Shown here piece by piece: positions 1 to 9,600 of a stretch of 64,000 nt of DNA; position 1 is the stretch's first letter; each line of letters starts with the position of its first letter. The position numbers and the translations under genes are program-made. The notes beneath the pieces were generated by a model. It saw only the letters and a program-made list of their open reading frames with translations. It had not been told where the DNA came from and did no database searches. The stretch is taken from contig CALBAX010000134.1 in assembly GCA_937926875.1 (NCBI GenBank), positions 229,122-293,121 on the forward strand, written 5' to 3'. Source of the DNA: an uncultured Desulfovibrio sp. Its GTDB lineage: Bacteria; Desulfobacterota; Desulfovibrionia; Desulfovibrionales; Desulfovibrionaceae.

Positions 1-1055
1 TACAGGTTTTAAGCCCTCGCCCGGTGCCAGCCGGACGGGGGCCTTTGTTTTATCTACAGCCGGGACGAGGCCCGAAACATCAGCAGCGCCATAAATGCAG
101 CTTACTTGTATATCACTCAAAAAGGAGTACCGTTATGCTAGAGCTGCAAAATGATGATATTTACGAACTCGTTATAGATAATTCTTACTTCATTTTCATT
201 GGTAATGATAGTTTTAACGAAGAGATAGACTATTTTAGGGAACTCAAAGTTCAGCAGCCTTTCAGTATCGTTACAGATTCCGACAATCAATGCTCAAAGT
301 TTGGTGAAGTGTTACTGTCGGCTGATACGAAGTCAAACAAAGATGCCTTTATTAATGACGCCATAGAAAGAATATCAAAAGTAGACAATATTTTCATATT
401 CTCTGATATGAGTACTGATGAAGTAGCTAAAGAGACAGCAAATATATGTGAACTATCAAAAGATAAACAGACAATACTCATAATCAAGCCAAATGCTATC
501 CTAGACGAAAATATCGCCACAAACATCTCCGAACATGCCAATATCACCATACTTTCACAGGTTAGAGATAAATCTTTCAACATCTTCAAGGTAACTTACT
601 TAGCCATCAGCCATATTCTGAACAGCCTTCGCGATACCGAAGAAGAGCATATTTTCGGAATCCTCAGCTATGGTAGCGCAAAAGGCTATCTCAGCGGTAT
701 AAAGTCATGCGTTCAAGCTATCGAAGGACTGGAATCAAGCTACCGCGAAAAACTACAAGATCTCAGTCTTATGCTTTCCGTTGGCGATGATGTATCATTT
801 ACAGAGGTAGAGAACGCTTTCAAGTTCCCGGCAAGTATGCTTGAATGTAATGGTAGTATAATAATCGACGCTGAAAAGAACCCGCAAAGTGCTAGCCTGG
901 ATGTGTTGGCGCTTGCTTTTGTGGGCTGATTGTCTGACGTATTTTTCAAGTTTTATGGTACGTATGGCGTAGCGCAGCGCCATAACGCGCAGAACGTGTT
1001 GAAATTGAAAAATAAACACCATATATTCTAGATAGTTAAAAACAAAATCAATCGA
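1..1055. mobile_element. Right end of a tRNA-Ser-integrated element (partial)
   Basis: This stretch is clearly AT-richer than the chromosome that follows. It ends exactly where a 3' half of tRNA-Ser begins (1056). Elements that integrate by a tyrosine recombinase into a tRNA gene rebuild the intact tRNA at one end and leave a displaced 3' copy at the other. The arrangement here fits the displaced end. The only gene seen is the AT-rich CDS at 135-929. No integrase is visible, so it would lie to the left of the window. The boundary is inferred from base composition and the tRNA fragment; the left end and total size are unknown. Confidence 0.55.
135..929 (+). CDS. Divergent FtsZ/tubulin-fold-like protein, GTP site degenerate (264 aa)
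   Basis: I do not recognise a named family. The order of short motifs follows an FtsZ core without its GTPase signature. Residues 18-34 (FIFIGND...EIDYF) sit where FtsZ has its first Gly-rich loop. FSIVTDSDNQ (43-52) resembles the 'AVNTDAQ' strand. VDNIFIFSDMSTDEVA (83-98) matches the strand leading into the tubulin signature, but the Gly-Thr-Gly loop is replaced. ILIIKP (114-119) matches the next strand. GSAKG (180-184) and IIIDAEKNP...LDVLALAF (242-262) match the C-terminal domain, where FtsZ has 'GAVIDxxLGDEVRVTVIATGF'. The start at 135 is chosen for the aaaggag site at 121-127. The gene is AT-rich, lies in the integrated element, and is soluble with no signal peptide or membrane segment. 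If the fold call is right it probably cannot bind GTP normally. The assignment is inference. Confidence 0.45.
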   Translation: MLELQNDDIYELVIDNSYFIFIGNDSFNEEIDYFRELKVQQPFSIVTDSDNQCSKFGEVLLSADTKSNKDAFINDAIERISKVDNIFIFSDMSTDEVAKETANICELSKDKQTILIIKPNAILDENIATNISEHANITILSQVRDKSFNIFKVTYLAISHILNSLRDTEEEHIFGILSYGSAKGYLSGIKSCVQAIEGLESSYREKLQDLSLMLSVGDDVSFTEVENAFKFPASMLECNGSIIIDAEKNPQSASLDVLALAFVG

Positions 1056-1119
<64 letters not shown>

Positions 1120-1130
1120 AAAAACGCACA

Positions 1131-1164
1131 AAGCGGTCCATTCTGAGGAATGGGCCGCTTTTTT
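1131..1164 (+). terminator. Rho-independent terminator behind the tRNA-Ser remnant
   Basis: A near-perfect stem (aagcggtccatt against aatgggccgctt) with a short ctgagg loop is followed by a run of Ts. It starts 14 bases after the CCA. It is probably the original terminator of the tRNA-Ser gene that used to be here, which supports reading 1056-1117 as the right attachment site. Confidence 0.75.
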
Positions 1165-1191
1165 ATCCAGGTATCTTCCTCTCGAAAATCC

Positions 1192-1735
1192 CTATCTCTT
1201 ATCGTCCACCCCCGTACAATTTCTTCGCTTTTTCCTGTCCCCCTCGTAAAAATAAGACTGTGCGATACCCGTGAAGATGACGTCGCGATCGTCCATAGCA
1301 ACGGTGAGGTTGGGCTCCAGAAAGGATGCGCACCCCAAAGTCATCGGTCGGGCTGTGTTCCTTGGCCTGGAGGTAGGCGGTCTTGCCCACCTTGCGCCAG
1401 TCCATCACCTTGCGCAGACGCTTTTTCAGCAGCATGTCCAGCCAGGTGCGCACGGCCCATCCCTTCCGGCAAGGGACAGGCTACGTCCATCTCCGCATAT
1501 TTGGCGATGATGGCCGCAAAGCCCGTCTCCGGCATCTTTTCGATGACGGCCAGGGTCTCGAGATACAGACAGTTGGCGAAACGGAAATTCCCCTTGGAGA
1601 TGTTCACTTCCCGTATCTGACCGTCAAAATCGTACAGACCGCCAAACAGACAGGCATGGATCTGTTGCAGGCCCGAGTCATGCCGATTTCATGTCATCTA
1701 TGGCGCCACTTTCAAACAGGCGGCCGCTGTCCAGA
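1192..1735 (-). pseudogene. Fic-family (AMP-transferase) pseudogene, several frameshifts
   Basis: Three reading frames on the minus strand must be joined to recover one Fic protein. The 5' part reads LFESGAIDDM, then in another frame IHACLFGGLYDFDGQIREVN (about 1647-1590) and FRFANCLYLETLAVIEKMPE. The active-site segment reads CPLPEGMGRA, where Fic proteins have HPFREGNGRA, so the catalytic histidine and the Asn are lost. The frame then shifts near 1453 into RTWLDMLLKKRLRKVMDW, and again near 1325 into MDDRDVIFTGIAQSYFYEGD, ending at a stop at 1192-1194. Upstream of about 1735 no Fic sequence can be followed. Family Fic proteins AMPylate target proteins and are often antitoxin-controlled; this copy is dead. 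Confidence 0.7.
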
Positions 1736-1904
1736 CTGTGTCCGCCGATACCCATATATCCTCTTTGTTGTCCAGGTATGGCATGCGTGTGCCGGTATGC
1801 AGCGTCCCGCCCGCGCTGCCGTTTTCCCCACCTCGTCTGCTGCTGTTCGCTCCCCACGATACGCGAGCAGGAGGCAGGAACCAACCGTCCACAGCAGCGG
1901 TCAC

Positions 1905-2440
1905 TAAAGCGCCAGATTACGAAAAAGAGTATCTTCTGCGCACGTTATCTCTTTTTTTGTTCCTGCTGTAGCCATCCTGCCCCACTGGTATGGCTTTTTT
2001 TGACGATCCGGCTACGCACGGGATCATGGCCGGAGCGACGGCTTGTCCGATCTGGAGCTCTCCAAGGCCCCCCTGCTCCACGGGAAGGGCACTGCCCATC
2101 CCGCACACGACCGGCCTCACGCTACCGCGACAGCAGAAACCATGGCTGCAAGGCGCCCGTAGCGCAGGGCGTGGACCAGACCGGGACGCCGTCTGTACGG
2201 GCCGCAAAAAGCGTGTACGAAATGATGCGGCTTGTCTGGCGCCGCAGGCTGTCCAGCCTGATGGAGGTATTCTGTCCCCTGCGCCGAAGTGGCTTGTTCC
2301 AAGGAAGATACAGCTTTTTTTATGGTGTCGTTGCTCCTGCAAGCTGCACACGATTTTTTTCATATCCGTGAAGAGATTGCGGATCGAACCGTGCGGATTA
2401 CCCTCATATGCATAACGAAAAATAAAAAAGATTCCGCGGT
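1905..2440. other. Gene-free, decayed stretch
   Basis: No reading frame here has a plausible start with a ribosome site plus recognisable protein. Short fragments on the minus strand have normal local composition but are broken by stops, so this looks like the remains of one or two genes beside the Fic pseudogene. I could not identify a parent family. From about 2370 the sequence becomes AT-richer and probably holds the promoter of the gene starting at 2490, but no clear -35/-10 pair was chosen. Confidence 0.4.
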
Positions 2441-2489
2441 AACCGCCCCGTTGCGCAAGGAGCCGCCCGGGACCTGGAGAGGAGGTTCC

Positions 2490-3194
2490 ATGAAACGATC
2501 CGATGTCGTCAAACGCTATACCAGCCTTGCGGTCTCGCTTTTTTTCAACGCCCTGGGCATCGCCCTGATCACCCAGGCCCACCTGGGCACCACGCCCATC
2601 ACGACCCTGCCCTATACCCTGGCCGCCATCTTCGGCCTGACACTGGGCACGACGACCTTTGCCTGCAACCTGCTCTTCCTGCTGCTCCAGCGCATCCTGC
2701 TGCAACGCAAACTGGGCATCGCGGAGCTCTTGCAGATCCCGGCCGTACTCATCTTCAGCGTTTTCATCGACTTCTGGATGCACCTCACCGGTGCGCTGGT
2801 CACGGACGTCTATGTCTGGCAGATCATCATGTGCATCGTGGGCAGCGCCGTGCTGGGCGCGGGCATCAGCCTCGAGATCATGAGCAATGCCACCGTCATC
2901 CCCGGCGAAGGCCTGGTCATCGTCATCGCGGCACGCTCCCGCAAGAATTTCGGCAACATCAAGGTGCTGTTCGACTGCTCGCTGGTCCTGGCCTCGTGCC
3001 TTCTCGGCCTTGCCGTGCTGGGCACCATCGTGGGCCTGCGCGAAGGCACCGTGCTTTCGGCCCTGCTGGTGGGGGTCTTCGCCAGGCTCTCTTCGCCCTG
3101 GACACGCAGGCTGAAGCCCCTGCTCTGGTCACGAGAGCAGCGTGAGCGCTTCCGCCTGCTCAAGAACGAGATGCCTGCAAAACGGAAGGAGTAG
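2490..3194 (+). CDS. YczE/YyaS/YitT-family integral membrane protein
   Basis: The 234-residue protein has about five hydrophobic segments. It carries the features of the YczE-like family: N-terminal RYTSLAVSLFFNALGIALITQA, then LGTTPITTLPYTLA, and the internal LEIMSNATVIPGEGLV. The family occurs widely in bacteria, and its substrate or role is not established. The start at 2490 is set by ggaggt at 2481-2486. The C-terminal tail is strongly basic and cytoplasmic-looking. The next gene (cfa) begins 25 bp after its stop, so the two may be co-transcribed, but no functional link is evident. Confidence 0.75.
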   Translation: MKRSDVVKRYTSLAVSLFFNALGIALITQAHLGTTPITTLPYTLAAIFGLTLGTTTFACNLLFLLLQRILLQRKLGIAELLQIPAVLIFSVFIDFWMHLTGALVTDVYVWQIIMCIVGSAVLGAGISLEIMSNATVIPGEGLVIVIAARSRKNFGNIKVLFDCSLVLASCLLGLAVLGTIVGLREGTVLSALLVGVFARLSSPWTRRLKPLLWSREQRERFRLLKNEMPAKRKE

Positions 3195-3219
3195 CAATTT
3201 TCAGCAAGGAGGCACAGTC

Positions 3220-4341
3220 ATGGATGCCAAGACATTGATCACGTCACTGCTGCGGCGAGCTGATATCCGTATCGGCGGCGACCGTCCGTGGGACATCCTG
3301 GTCCGCAACGAGGCCCTGTACGGCAGGATCGCCAGGTACGGCACCCTCGGCGCCGGGGAAAGCTATGTTGACGGCTGGTGGGACTGCCAGCAGCTGGACA
3401 CGCTGTTCTGCAAGGCCGTCAAGGCCAGACTGGAAAAAAACATGGAGCGCACCCTGCCGGCCCTGTTCGTGCATCTCTGCCAGACCCTTTTCAATCTGCA
3501 GGATCTGGCCAGGGCAAGAGTGGTGGCCGAGCGGCACTACGATACGGACAACCGGATGTTCCGCTGCATGCTGGGCCCGTCCATGAACTACAGCTGCGGC
3601 TACTGGCGGGGGGCGTCCTCGCTGGACGAGGCCCAGACCAACAAAATGGAGCTCATCTGCCGCAAGCTCCACCTCGAACCGGGCATGCGCGTGCTGGATA
3701 TCGGTTGCGGCTGGGGCAGCCTCGCCCGCTACATGAGCCGTCATTACCATGTGGAAGTGACCGGCGCGACCATCTCCAAAGAGCAGTACCGCTACGCCAC
3801 GGAGCAGGACGGCGGGCACGAGGTCGCCTGGCTGCTGCAGGATTACCGCCGCCTTGAAGGGACCTTCGACCGTATCGTGTCCGTGGGCATGTTCGAGCAT
3901 GTGGGATGTAAGAATTACCGGACCTTTTTCGCGAAGACCCGGAGCCTGCTCGCCCCTGACGGCCTCTTCCTGCTCCATACCATCGGCAGCAACAGGGACA
4001 AGATGGGCACCGATCCCTGGATCCACAAGTACATCTTTCCCAACGGGATGCTGCCTTCACCTGTGCGTATCACCCGGGCCATGGCCGGATACTATGTCAT
4101 GGAAGACTGGCAGAACTTCGGCGCCGATTATGACAGGACGCTCATGGCCTGGTATGACAACTTCGAGCAGGGCCGCCGCGAACAGCGCTTTGCCTGCAGC
4201 GAGGCCCTGCGGCGGATGTACCGTTACTACCTGCTGAGTTGCGCCGGGGCCTTCCGTGCCCGGGATATCCAGCTCTGGCAGCTCGTCCTCAGCCCGGAAG
4301 GCGTGCCCGGCGGCTATTCCTACCAACCCCTGGGCCTGTAG
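3220..4341 (+). CDS. cfa: Cyclopropane-fatty-acyl-phospholipid synthase
   Basis: The 373-residue protein is close to the usual length (about 380). It transfers a methylene group from S-adenosylmethionine to unsaturated acyl chains of membrane phospholipids. The N-terminal region has the family's lipid-binding layout (GAGESYVDGWWD). The SAM site VLDIGCGWG lies at residues 158-166. The catalytic cysteine lies in MNYSCGYW (Cys126), and SVGMFEHVG carries the active-site Glu/His. The start at 3220 follows an aaggagg site at 3206-3212. It is transcribed with the YczE-like gene. The product is a soluble, membrane-associated enzyme that usually rises in stationary phase or under acid stress; that regulation is family knowledge, not seen here. 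Confidence 0.95.
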   Translation: MDAKTLITSLLRRADIRIGGDRPWDILVRNEALYGRIARYGTLGAGESYVDGWWDCQQLDTLFCKAVKARLEKNMERTLPALFVHLCQTLFNLQDLARARVVAERHYDTDNRMFRCMLGPSMNYSCGYWRGASSLDEAQTNKMELICRKLHLEPGMRVLDIGCGWGSLARYMSRHYHVEVTGATISKEQYRYATEQDGGHEVAWLLQDYRRLEGTFDRIVSVGMFEHVGCKNYRTFFAKTRSLLAPDGLFLLHTIGSNRDKMGTDPWIHKYIFPNGMLPSPVRITRAMAGYYVMEDWQNFGADYDRTLMAWYDNFEQGRREQRFACSEALRRMYRYYLLSCAGAFRARDIQLWQLVLSPEGVPGGYSYQPLGL

Positions 4342-4425
4342 GCGGGGCATGCCGTCGCTCCCTCCCGATCTTCCCGGCCTCCGGGGCCGCACGCCCCATG
4401 CCGCTCACAGTCCGCCGGCATGGGC

Positions 4426-5184
4426 TCATTCCTGTGCCAGACGCACCGTCACCGCGAACCAGACGATCTTTCCCCAGTCCTCCCGATGCGGCGCGAATAT
4501 CCCCGGCTGAGGAACTTCTCCCATGCTCACGGTGCAGGACGGCCCTGCCTCTGGCGAACAGGACGCAAGGGGGACCGCCTTCCCATCCCCGGCGGAGGCA
4601 GATGGCACAACGGCCGGGCTCCCTGCCGCGGCGCCCCCTGCCCCTCCGGCAGGCCCGTCCTTTGTCGCAGGGACAGGGACGCCGGCAGGCAGCGGATCGT
4701 CCGCCCCGCTCCCGGCGGTGCCCGCTCCGGAAAGACCGTCGTCCCGCAGCCCTTCGACCGACAGCAGCGTGCCCGCCAGTGTTCCGCCGGGAGTGCCCTT
4801 CCCTGCGCCCTGCCGCAGGAGGAACCGTCCTTCCCCGCCTTCTGGCAGCTGCCAGATGCCCGCCTGCCGTCGCAGGGCCGCCATGCCCGTACGTTCCCGC
4901 AGGGCCTTCTCCACAGCAGCGGCCTGCGGCCCCGGTACACGATACCGGGCCGTGAGCATCCGGCGTCCCGTGCGCGGCTCCGTGGCCGGACGGCAATACA
5001 AATATTCCAGCCCTTCGGGCTTGAGGCCCGCCTCTGCCAGAAAATCTGCGCAGCGGTAGCCCGGTGCCGCCCCTGCCGCCGGGCCGGACAGACCCGGCAG
5101 GAGCAGGACGGGCCCGCTGCTGTCGGCCGCCCGGGCAGGCAACGCCAGATACAGGCCCAGCAGCAGGGCCATCATCACGCGCAT
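4426..5184 (-). CDS. Exported protein of unknown function (DUF4952-like pattern)
   Basis: The 252-residue protein starts with a clear signal peptide (MRVMMALLLGLYLALPARA, cleavage after ARA). The mature part has a region with three cysteines (YRCADFLAEAGLKPEGLEYLYC) followed by LTARYRVPGPQAAAVEKAL. That order recalls the DUF4952 family, but the match is from memory. A long Gly/Ala/Pro-rich stretch (about 140-215) follows, and then a short conserved tail containing two cysteines and GIFAPHREDWGKIVWFAVTV. The start is fixed by aaggagg (5191-5197). The gene converges with cfa, with 84 bp between the two stops. Confidence 0.6.
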   Translation of the reverse strand: MRVMMALLLGLYLALPARAADSSGPVLLLPGLSGPAAGAAPGYRCADFLAEAGLKPEGLEYLYCRPATEPRTGRRMLTARYRVPGPQAAAVEKALRERTGMAALRRQAGIWQLPEGGEGRFLLRQGAGKGTPGGTLAGTLLSVEGLRDDGLSGAGTAGSGADDPLPAGVPVPATKDGPAGGAGGAAAGSPAVVPSASAGDGKAVPLASCSPEAGPSCTVSMGEVPQPGIFAPHREDWGKIVWFAVTVRLAQE

Positions 5185-5475
5185 GATGCGCCTCCTTCCA
5201 TTTCTCTTTGCCATCGTCCCGACCTTGCATGAACGCGGCCGTTTGCCTGCCACGCCTGGCGACGTCTTACCGCTGCGCCGCACTGTCCGCAGGCCATCCG
5301 GCATGTCCCCCTGCGAAGCGGACGCTCGCCTGCCCGCCGGAGATGCCGCCCTCCGCCCTTGCGGGCAAACAGGGAGGGACAGCCGGTCCCCTTCACAGGC
5401 AGCCCGGCATTCCCGGCACCGGAGAGGGCACAGGAAGATTGGGACCGCCCCTGCCGGGAACGTCCCCGGCATGAC
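5185..5475. other. Intergenic region upstream of the exported protein
   Basis: This lies between the folD terminator and the start of the minus-strand exported-protein gene, so it should contain that gene's promoter. I see no convincing -35/-10 pair, operator or conserved reading frame. Long open frames cross it on both strands but lack coding features. Confidence 0.4.
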
Positions 5476-5511
5476 GAAAAAGGGGAAGGACGCAGGACGC
5501 TTCCTTCCCCC
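5476..5511 (-). terminator. Rho-independent terminator of folD
   Basis: On the minus strand a ggggaagga / tccttcccc stem (5502-5510 with 5482-5490) around an 11-base loop is followed by five Ts (5477-5481). It lies 32 bp downstream of the folD stop. Confidence 0.8.
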
Positions 5512-5542
5512 AAACGGATCAGGTTATGCCGGGGCCGGGCCG

Positions 5543-6397
5543 TTATGCACGGCTTTCCCAGGCCTGGACAGTGTTCCTCAGCAGCATGGCGATGGTCATG
5601 GGGCCCACGCCACCGGGCACGGGCGTGATGGCCGCGGCCTTCTTGCTCACGGATTCGAAGTCCGCGTCGCCGCACAGGCCGTCGTCCATGCGATTGATGC
5701 CCACGTCGATGATCACCACGCCTTCACGCACCATGTCGCCCGTGATCATGCGCGGACGGCCGATGGCCAAAAAGAGGAAGTCCGCGCTGCGGCATTCCGC
5801 CGCCAGGTCGGGCGTGCGGGAATGGCACAGGGTCACCGTGGCGTCACCGAATTCGCCGGGACGGGCCAGCAGCAGGGCCAGGGGTTTGCCCACGATGTCC
5901 GAACGTCCCAGCACCACGGCCTTCTTGCCGCGGGTGGGCAGGTTGTAGCGGCGCAAAAGCTCGATGACGCCCGCCGGCGTGCACGAGACCATGCCGGGCA
6001 GGTTGAGGGAAAGGCGCCCCACGTTCTCGGGATGGAAACCGTCCACGTCCTTGGCCGGGTCGATGGCCAGCAGGCAGGCGGAGGCGGAAAGATGCCCGGG
6101 CAGAGGCAGCTGCAAAAGGATGCCGTCTACGTCGTCACGACCGTTGAGCTCGGCGATGAGGGCCAGCAGGGCCGCCTGCGTGGTATCGGCAGGCAGACGG
6201 TAAGGGAAGGACAGGATGCCCGCCTCGGCGCAGGCACGTTCCTTGTTGCGTACATAGACCTGTGATGCGGGATCTTCTCCCACCAGGATCACGGCCAGGC
6301 CGGGAGCGCGGCGGCCGGCCGATACAGCGGCCTCCACCTGGGCCTTGAGTTCTGCGCGGATGTCGCGGGCAGTCTGCTTTCCATCAATAAGGATCAT
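5543..6397 (-). CDS. folD: Bifunctional methylene-tetrahydrofolate dehydrogenase/cyclohydrolase
   Basis: The 284-residue protein is full length. It interconverts 5,10-methylene-, 5,10-methenyl- and 10-formyl-tetrahydrofolate in the cytoplasm, feeding purine and formyl-methionine synthesis. Visible motifs are YVRNK (Tyr48, Lys52, the catalytic pair), DGILLQLPLP (91-100), DVDGFH (118-123) and the nucleotide-site GRSDIVGKP (164-172), with GGVGPMTIAML near the end. The start ATG at 6397 has a gaggt site. It is monocistronic, with its own terminator. The upstream region is shared with the divergent sensor gene at 6642. Confidence 0.96.
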   Translation of the reverse strand: MILIDGKQTARDIRAELKAQVEAAVSAGRRAPGLAVILVGEDPASQVYVRNKERACAEAGILSFPYRLPADTTQAALLALIAELNGRDDVDGILLQLPLPGHLSASACLLAIDPAKDVDGFHPENVGRLSLNLPGMVSCTPAGVIELLRRYNLPTRGKKAVVLGRSDIVGKPLALLLARPGEFGDATVTLCHSRTPDLAAECRSADFLFLAIGRPRMITGDMVREGVVIIDVGINRMDDGLCGDADFESVSKKAAAITPVPGGVGPMTIAMLLRNTVQAWESRA

Positions 6398-6641
6398 GGC
6401 GACCTCGTGGCTGACGTTGGCGCCGGGGCCGGCGCGTGGAAGGGGCGGAGTATACTCCGGGAGCGGACCAAGCTCAAGCCTCCCGGCCCACGCGCCTTTT
6501 TCCCCCTACGCGGCTTGCGCTGGCCGCAGGATACGGTGTATCTTACCGCATTGACGTATCATCAGCATTTCCTGGGGACAGCCCCCCTGCGGTGATGCTT
6601 TTACAGGTCACTGCTGCGGCAATTCCCTGTGAGAATGTCCC

Positions 6642-9600
6642 ATGCTCCGAAAATTCCTGACGTTTTTCCTCTGCCTGTTCCTCCTCCCCCTGCCGGACGT
6701 CTCCCCCGCCGCCTCCCGGGAGGAATCTTCTGCCAAGAACTTCACTGCCCCCGTGGACGGGACGAGTTTCCATTTTTTCTCCCCTGAAGCCATCCTTGCC
6801 AATTACAGGAAGCCCAGGATCATCCGCGTAGGCTATTTCGACCAGCACGGTGTGTTCGAGGGCGAGGGCGAGCAGCTCTCCGGGTATGCCGTGGCCCTGT
6901 TCACGGCCATCTCCCGCTATACGGGCTGGGAATACGAATGGGTCAAGATACGCTTCGACGAGCTGGCCCAGCGCCTCAACGACGGCAGCATCGACATCTC
7001 CTGCGGCCTCAGCTTCACCCCGGAACGCTCCAAGGTCTTCACCTATTCGCGCCTGCGCGCCGGCTATGAGAATACCTGCCTGCATGTGGCCCGTGACAGC
7101 GACATGTATTACATGGATATCGAAGCCTTCAACGGCATGCGCATCGGCTTTTTCAATGATTCACTGCAATACGGCGTGATGGAGCAGTTCGCTGCCTATC
7201 ACGGCTTCAGCTTCCAGGCCCTGTTTTTCGAGGAAAGCAGCGAGATGGCCCAGGCCCTGGCCGAAGGCCGCATCGACGGCTATGTGGACGGCGTGCTGCG
7301 CGGCAAGGGCACCAAGGTAGTGGCCACCATCTCCACGGACCCGTTCTTCTTCGTCACCCGCAAAGGCGACATGGAGATCATGCCCCAGATCAATGAGGCC
7401 ATGCGCCAGCTGCTGCTGAACCATCCCAGTTTCCTTTCCCGCCTGTACGACAGCTATCTCAATGTCACGTCGGACGTGCCCGTGGTCTTCACCCGTTCCG
7501 AAAGCCGCTGGCTGGCCACGAGCCCCGTCCTCCGCGTGGCCTACAGCCGCGACCAGGACATGATGGACCCCACCCAGGGATCCACCTTCTTCTATACCTT
7601 CCTGAAGATGCTGGAGCGGCAGAGCGGCATCCGCTTCATCTTCGTGCCCCAGGATTCGTACGATGACTGCCTGCGGGCCCTGGTCGAGGGCACAGCGGAC
7701 ATCATGACCGACGTCTATCCCAAGACCTCCTTCCTGCGCAGCCAGGGCATCCTGTGCGGCAAGATCTTCTACAACGCGCCCATCACCCTGGTGGGCAAGA
7801 TCGGCAAGCCCCGGGCCCCGGGCCAGAAGTGCACGGTGGGCTTCACCAAAGAGATGCGCAGCGTGCGCCAGGCCTACCAGAGCACCTATCCCGACGACAT
7901 CACCAAGGTCTTTGCCTCCAGCGAGGAATGCCGCAAGGCCTTTGAGAAAGGCGAGCTGGATTTCTATGTCTGGCCCTATCCGGGCTCCTCGCTCTGGGAC
8001 GAACCGCCCAAAGACGGCGTCCTGCTCCCCACCAGGGCCATGTATCCCATGGCACTGGGCGTCTCGCCGCAGACGTCGCCCTACGCCGTCTCGGTGCTGG
8101 ACAAGGTCATCAGCGCCACCAATACCAGCACCATCGACACCATGCTGCTGACCACGGCACCGGAATCCCTGCTGTCGATGAGCAAGCGCTTCGTACGCCG
8201 GCATGTCCTGGAAAGCCTGCTCGGCGTCGCCCTGCTGGTGGGCCTGCTGATCCTTTTCGCCGCCTGGCGCAACCGCCGGCGTCTGGCCGACCTGCGGGCC
8301 GTGGCCTTTACCGATCCCGTCACCCGGGGCCCCAATCGCGGCAAGTTCCTGATGGATGCCGCCCGGCTGCTGCAAGAGGGCGAGCGGCGCTTCTACCTGT
8401 GCACCCTCAACATCCGCAAGCTCAAGCTCATCAACCGGGTCTGCGGCCTGCGCACCGGCGACAGCCTGATCCGCTTCTGCAACCGGGAGTTCACCCTGCG
8501 CACGCGCCACGGGGAACTGGCCGCCTACAGCGGTTCGGGCCGCTATCTGCTGCTCTGGCACTGCGCCGACGATGCGGAATTCGGCCAGCGCATGACGGAG
8601 CTCTTTTCTGTGGCGGAAATGGCACGCAAGCTCTACGAACGCCCGGTGAGCTTCGCCTGTGGCGTCTATGTGATCCGGGAGGGGGCAGAAGCGGAGGGCG
8701 CGGATCTGGACGGGGACATAAAAGCGGGCAAGGGCGCCCGGGACGGGGAACGCTCCGTGGCCCGTTACCTGCTCTATGCCGACACGGCGGAAGCCAGCAT
8801 CGCCTCCGCCGGTGGTTACCGCTCGCAGTTCCTGTTCTACAACGAATTCATCGGCGCCCGCCAGCTCAAGGCCAACGATATCGAGAACCGCATGGTCCGC
8901 GCCCTGGAGCAGGGAGAGTTCCTGGTCTTCCTGCAGCCCCAGGTCTGCCTTGCGGACAGGCGCCTGCACGGGGCCGAGGCCCTCATCCGCTGGCAGGGCC
9001 CGGACGGGAAGATGATCTACCCTGACGAGTTCATCCCCCTGTTCGAGCAGAACGGCTTCATCCGCGAACTGGATCTTTTCGTCCTGGATACGGTCTGCAG
9101 CTGGATACGCCGCCGCCTGGACGATGGCAAAAAGGTGCCGCCCATCAGCATCAACCAGTCCAAGGCCCTGTTCTTCCATGCCAACTACGTCGAGACCGTC
9201 CTCGGCATCGCGTCCCGCCACGACGTCCCCCCTCACCTGCTGCATGTGGAGGTCACGGAAAGCATGGCCTGGCTGGATGAAGAAGCCTTCATCCATACCC
9301 TCGATGCCCTGCGCCGTGCGGGCATCGGCCTGAGCCTCGACGATTTCGGCAAGGGCTATTCCTCCATGGCCATGCTGCATTCCTTCGGCTTTGACACCAT
9401 CAAGCTGGACCGGGCCTTCCTGGCCCCCGGGCAGGAGAAGCAGCGCTCCGTCTGGATCATCATCTCCTCGCTCGTAGACATGGCCCGGCGCCTCGGCATC
9501 GAGATACTCTGCGAGGGCGTGGAGACGGAAGACCAGCTGCAAAAGCTCCTGGCCTCGCACTGCAAGTACGGGCAGGGCTATCTCTTCTCCCCGCCCATGG

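Noticed and set aside
5500..5540. TPP riboswitch 3' part (acctgatcc on the minus strand)
   Set aside because: Only a few conserved bases are present, the ctgaga element is missing, and the position is behind folD, where a plain terminator explains the structure.
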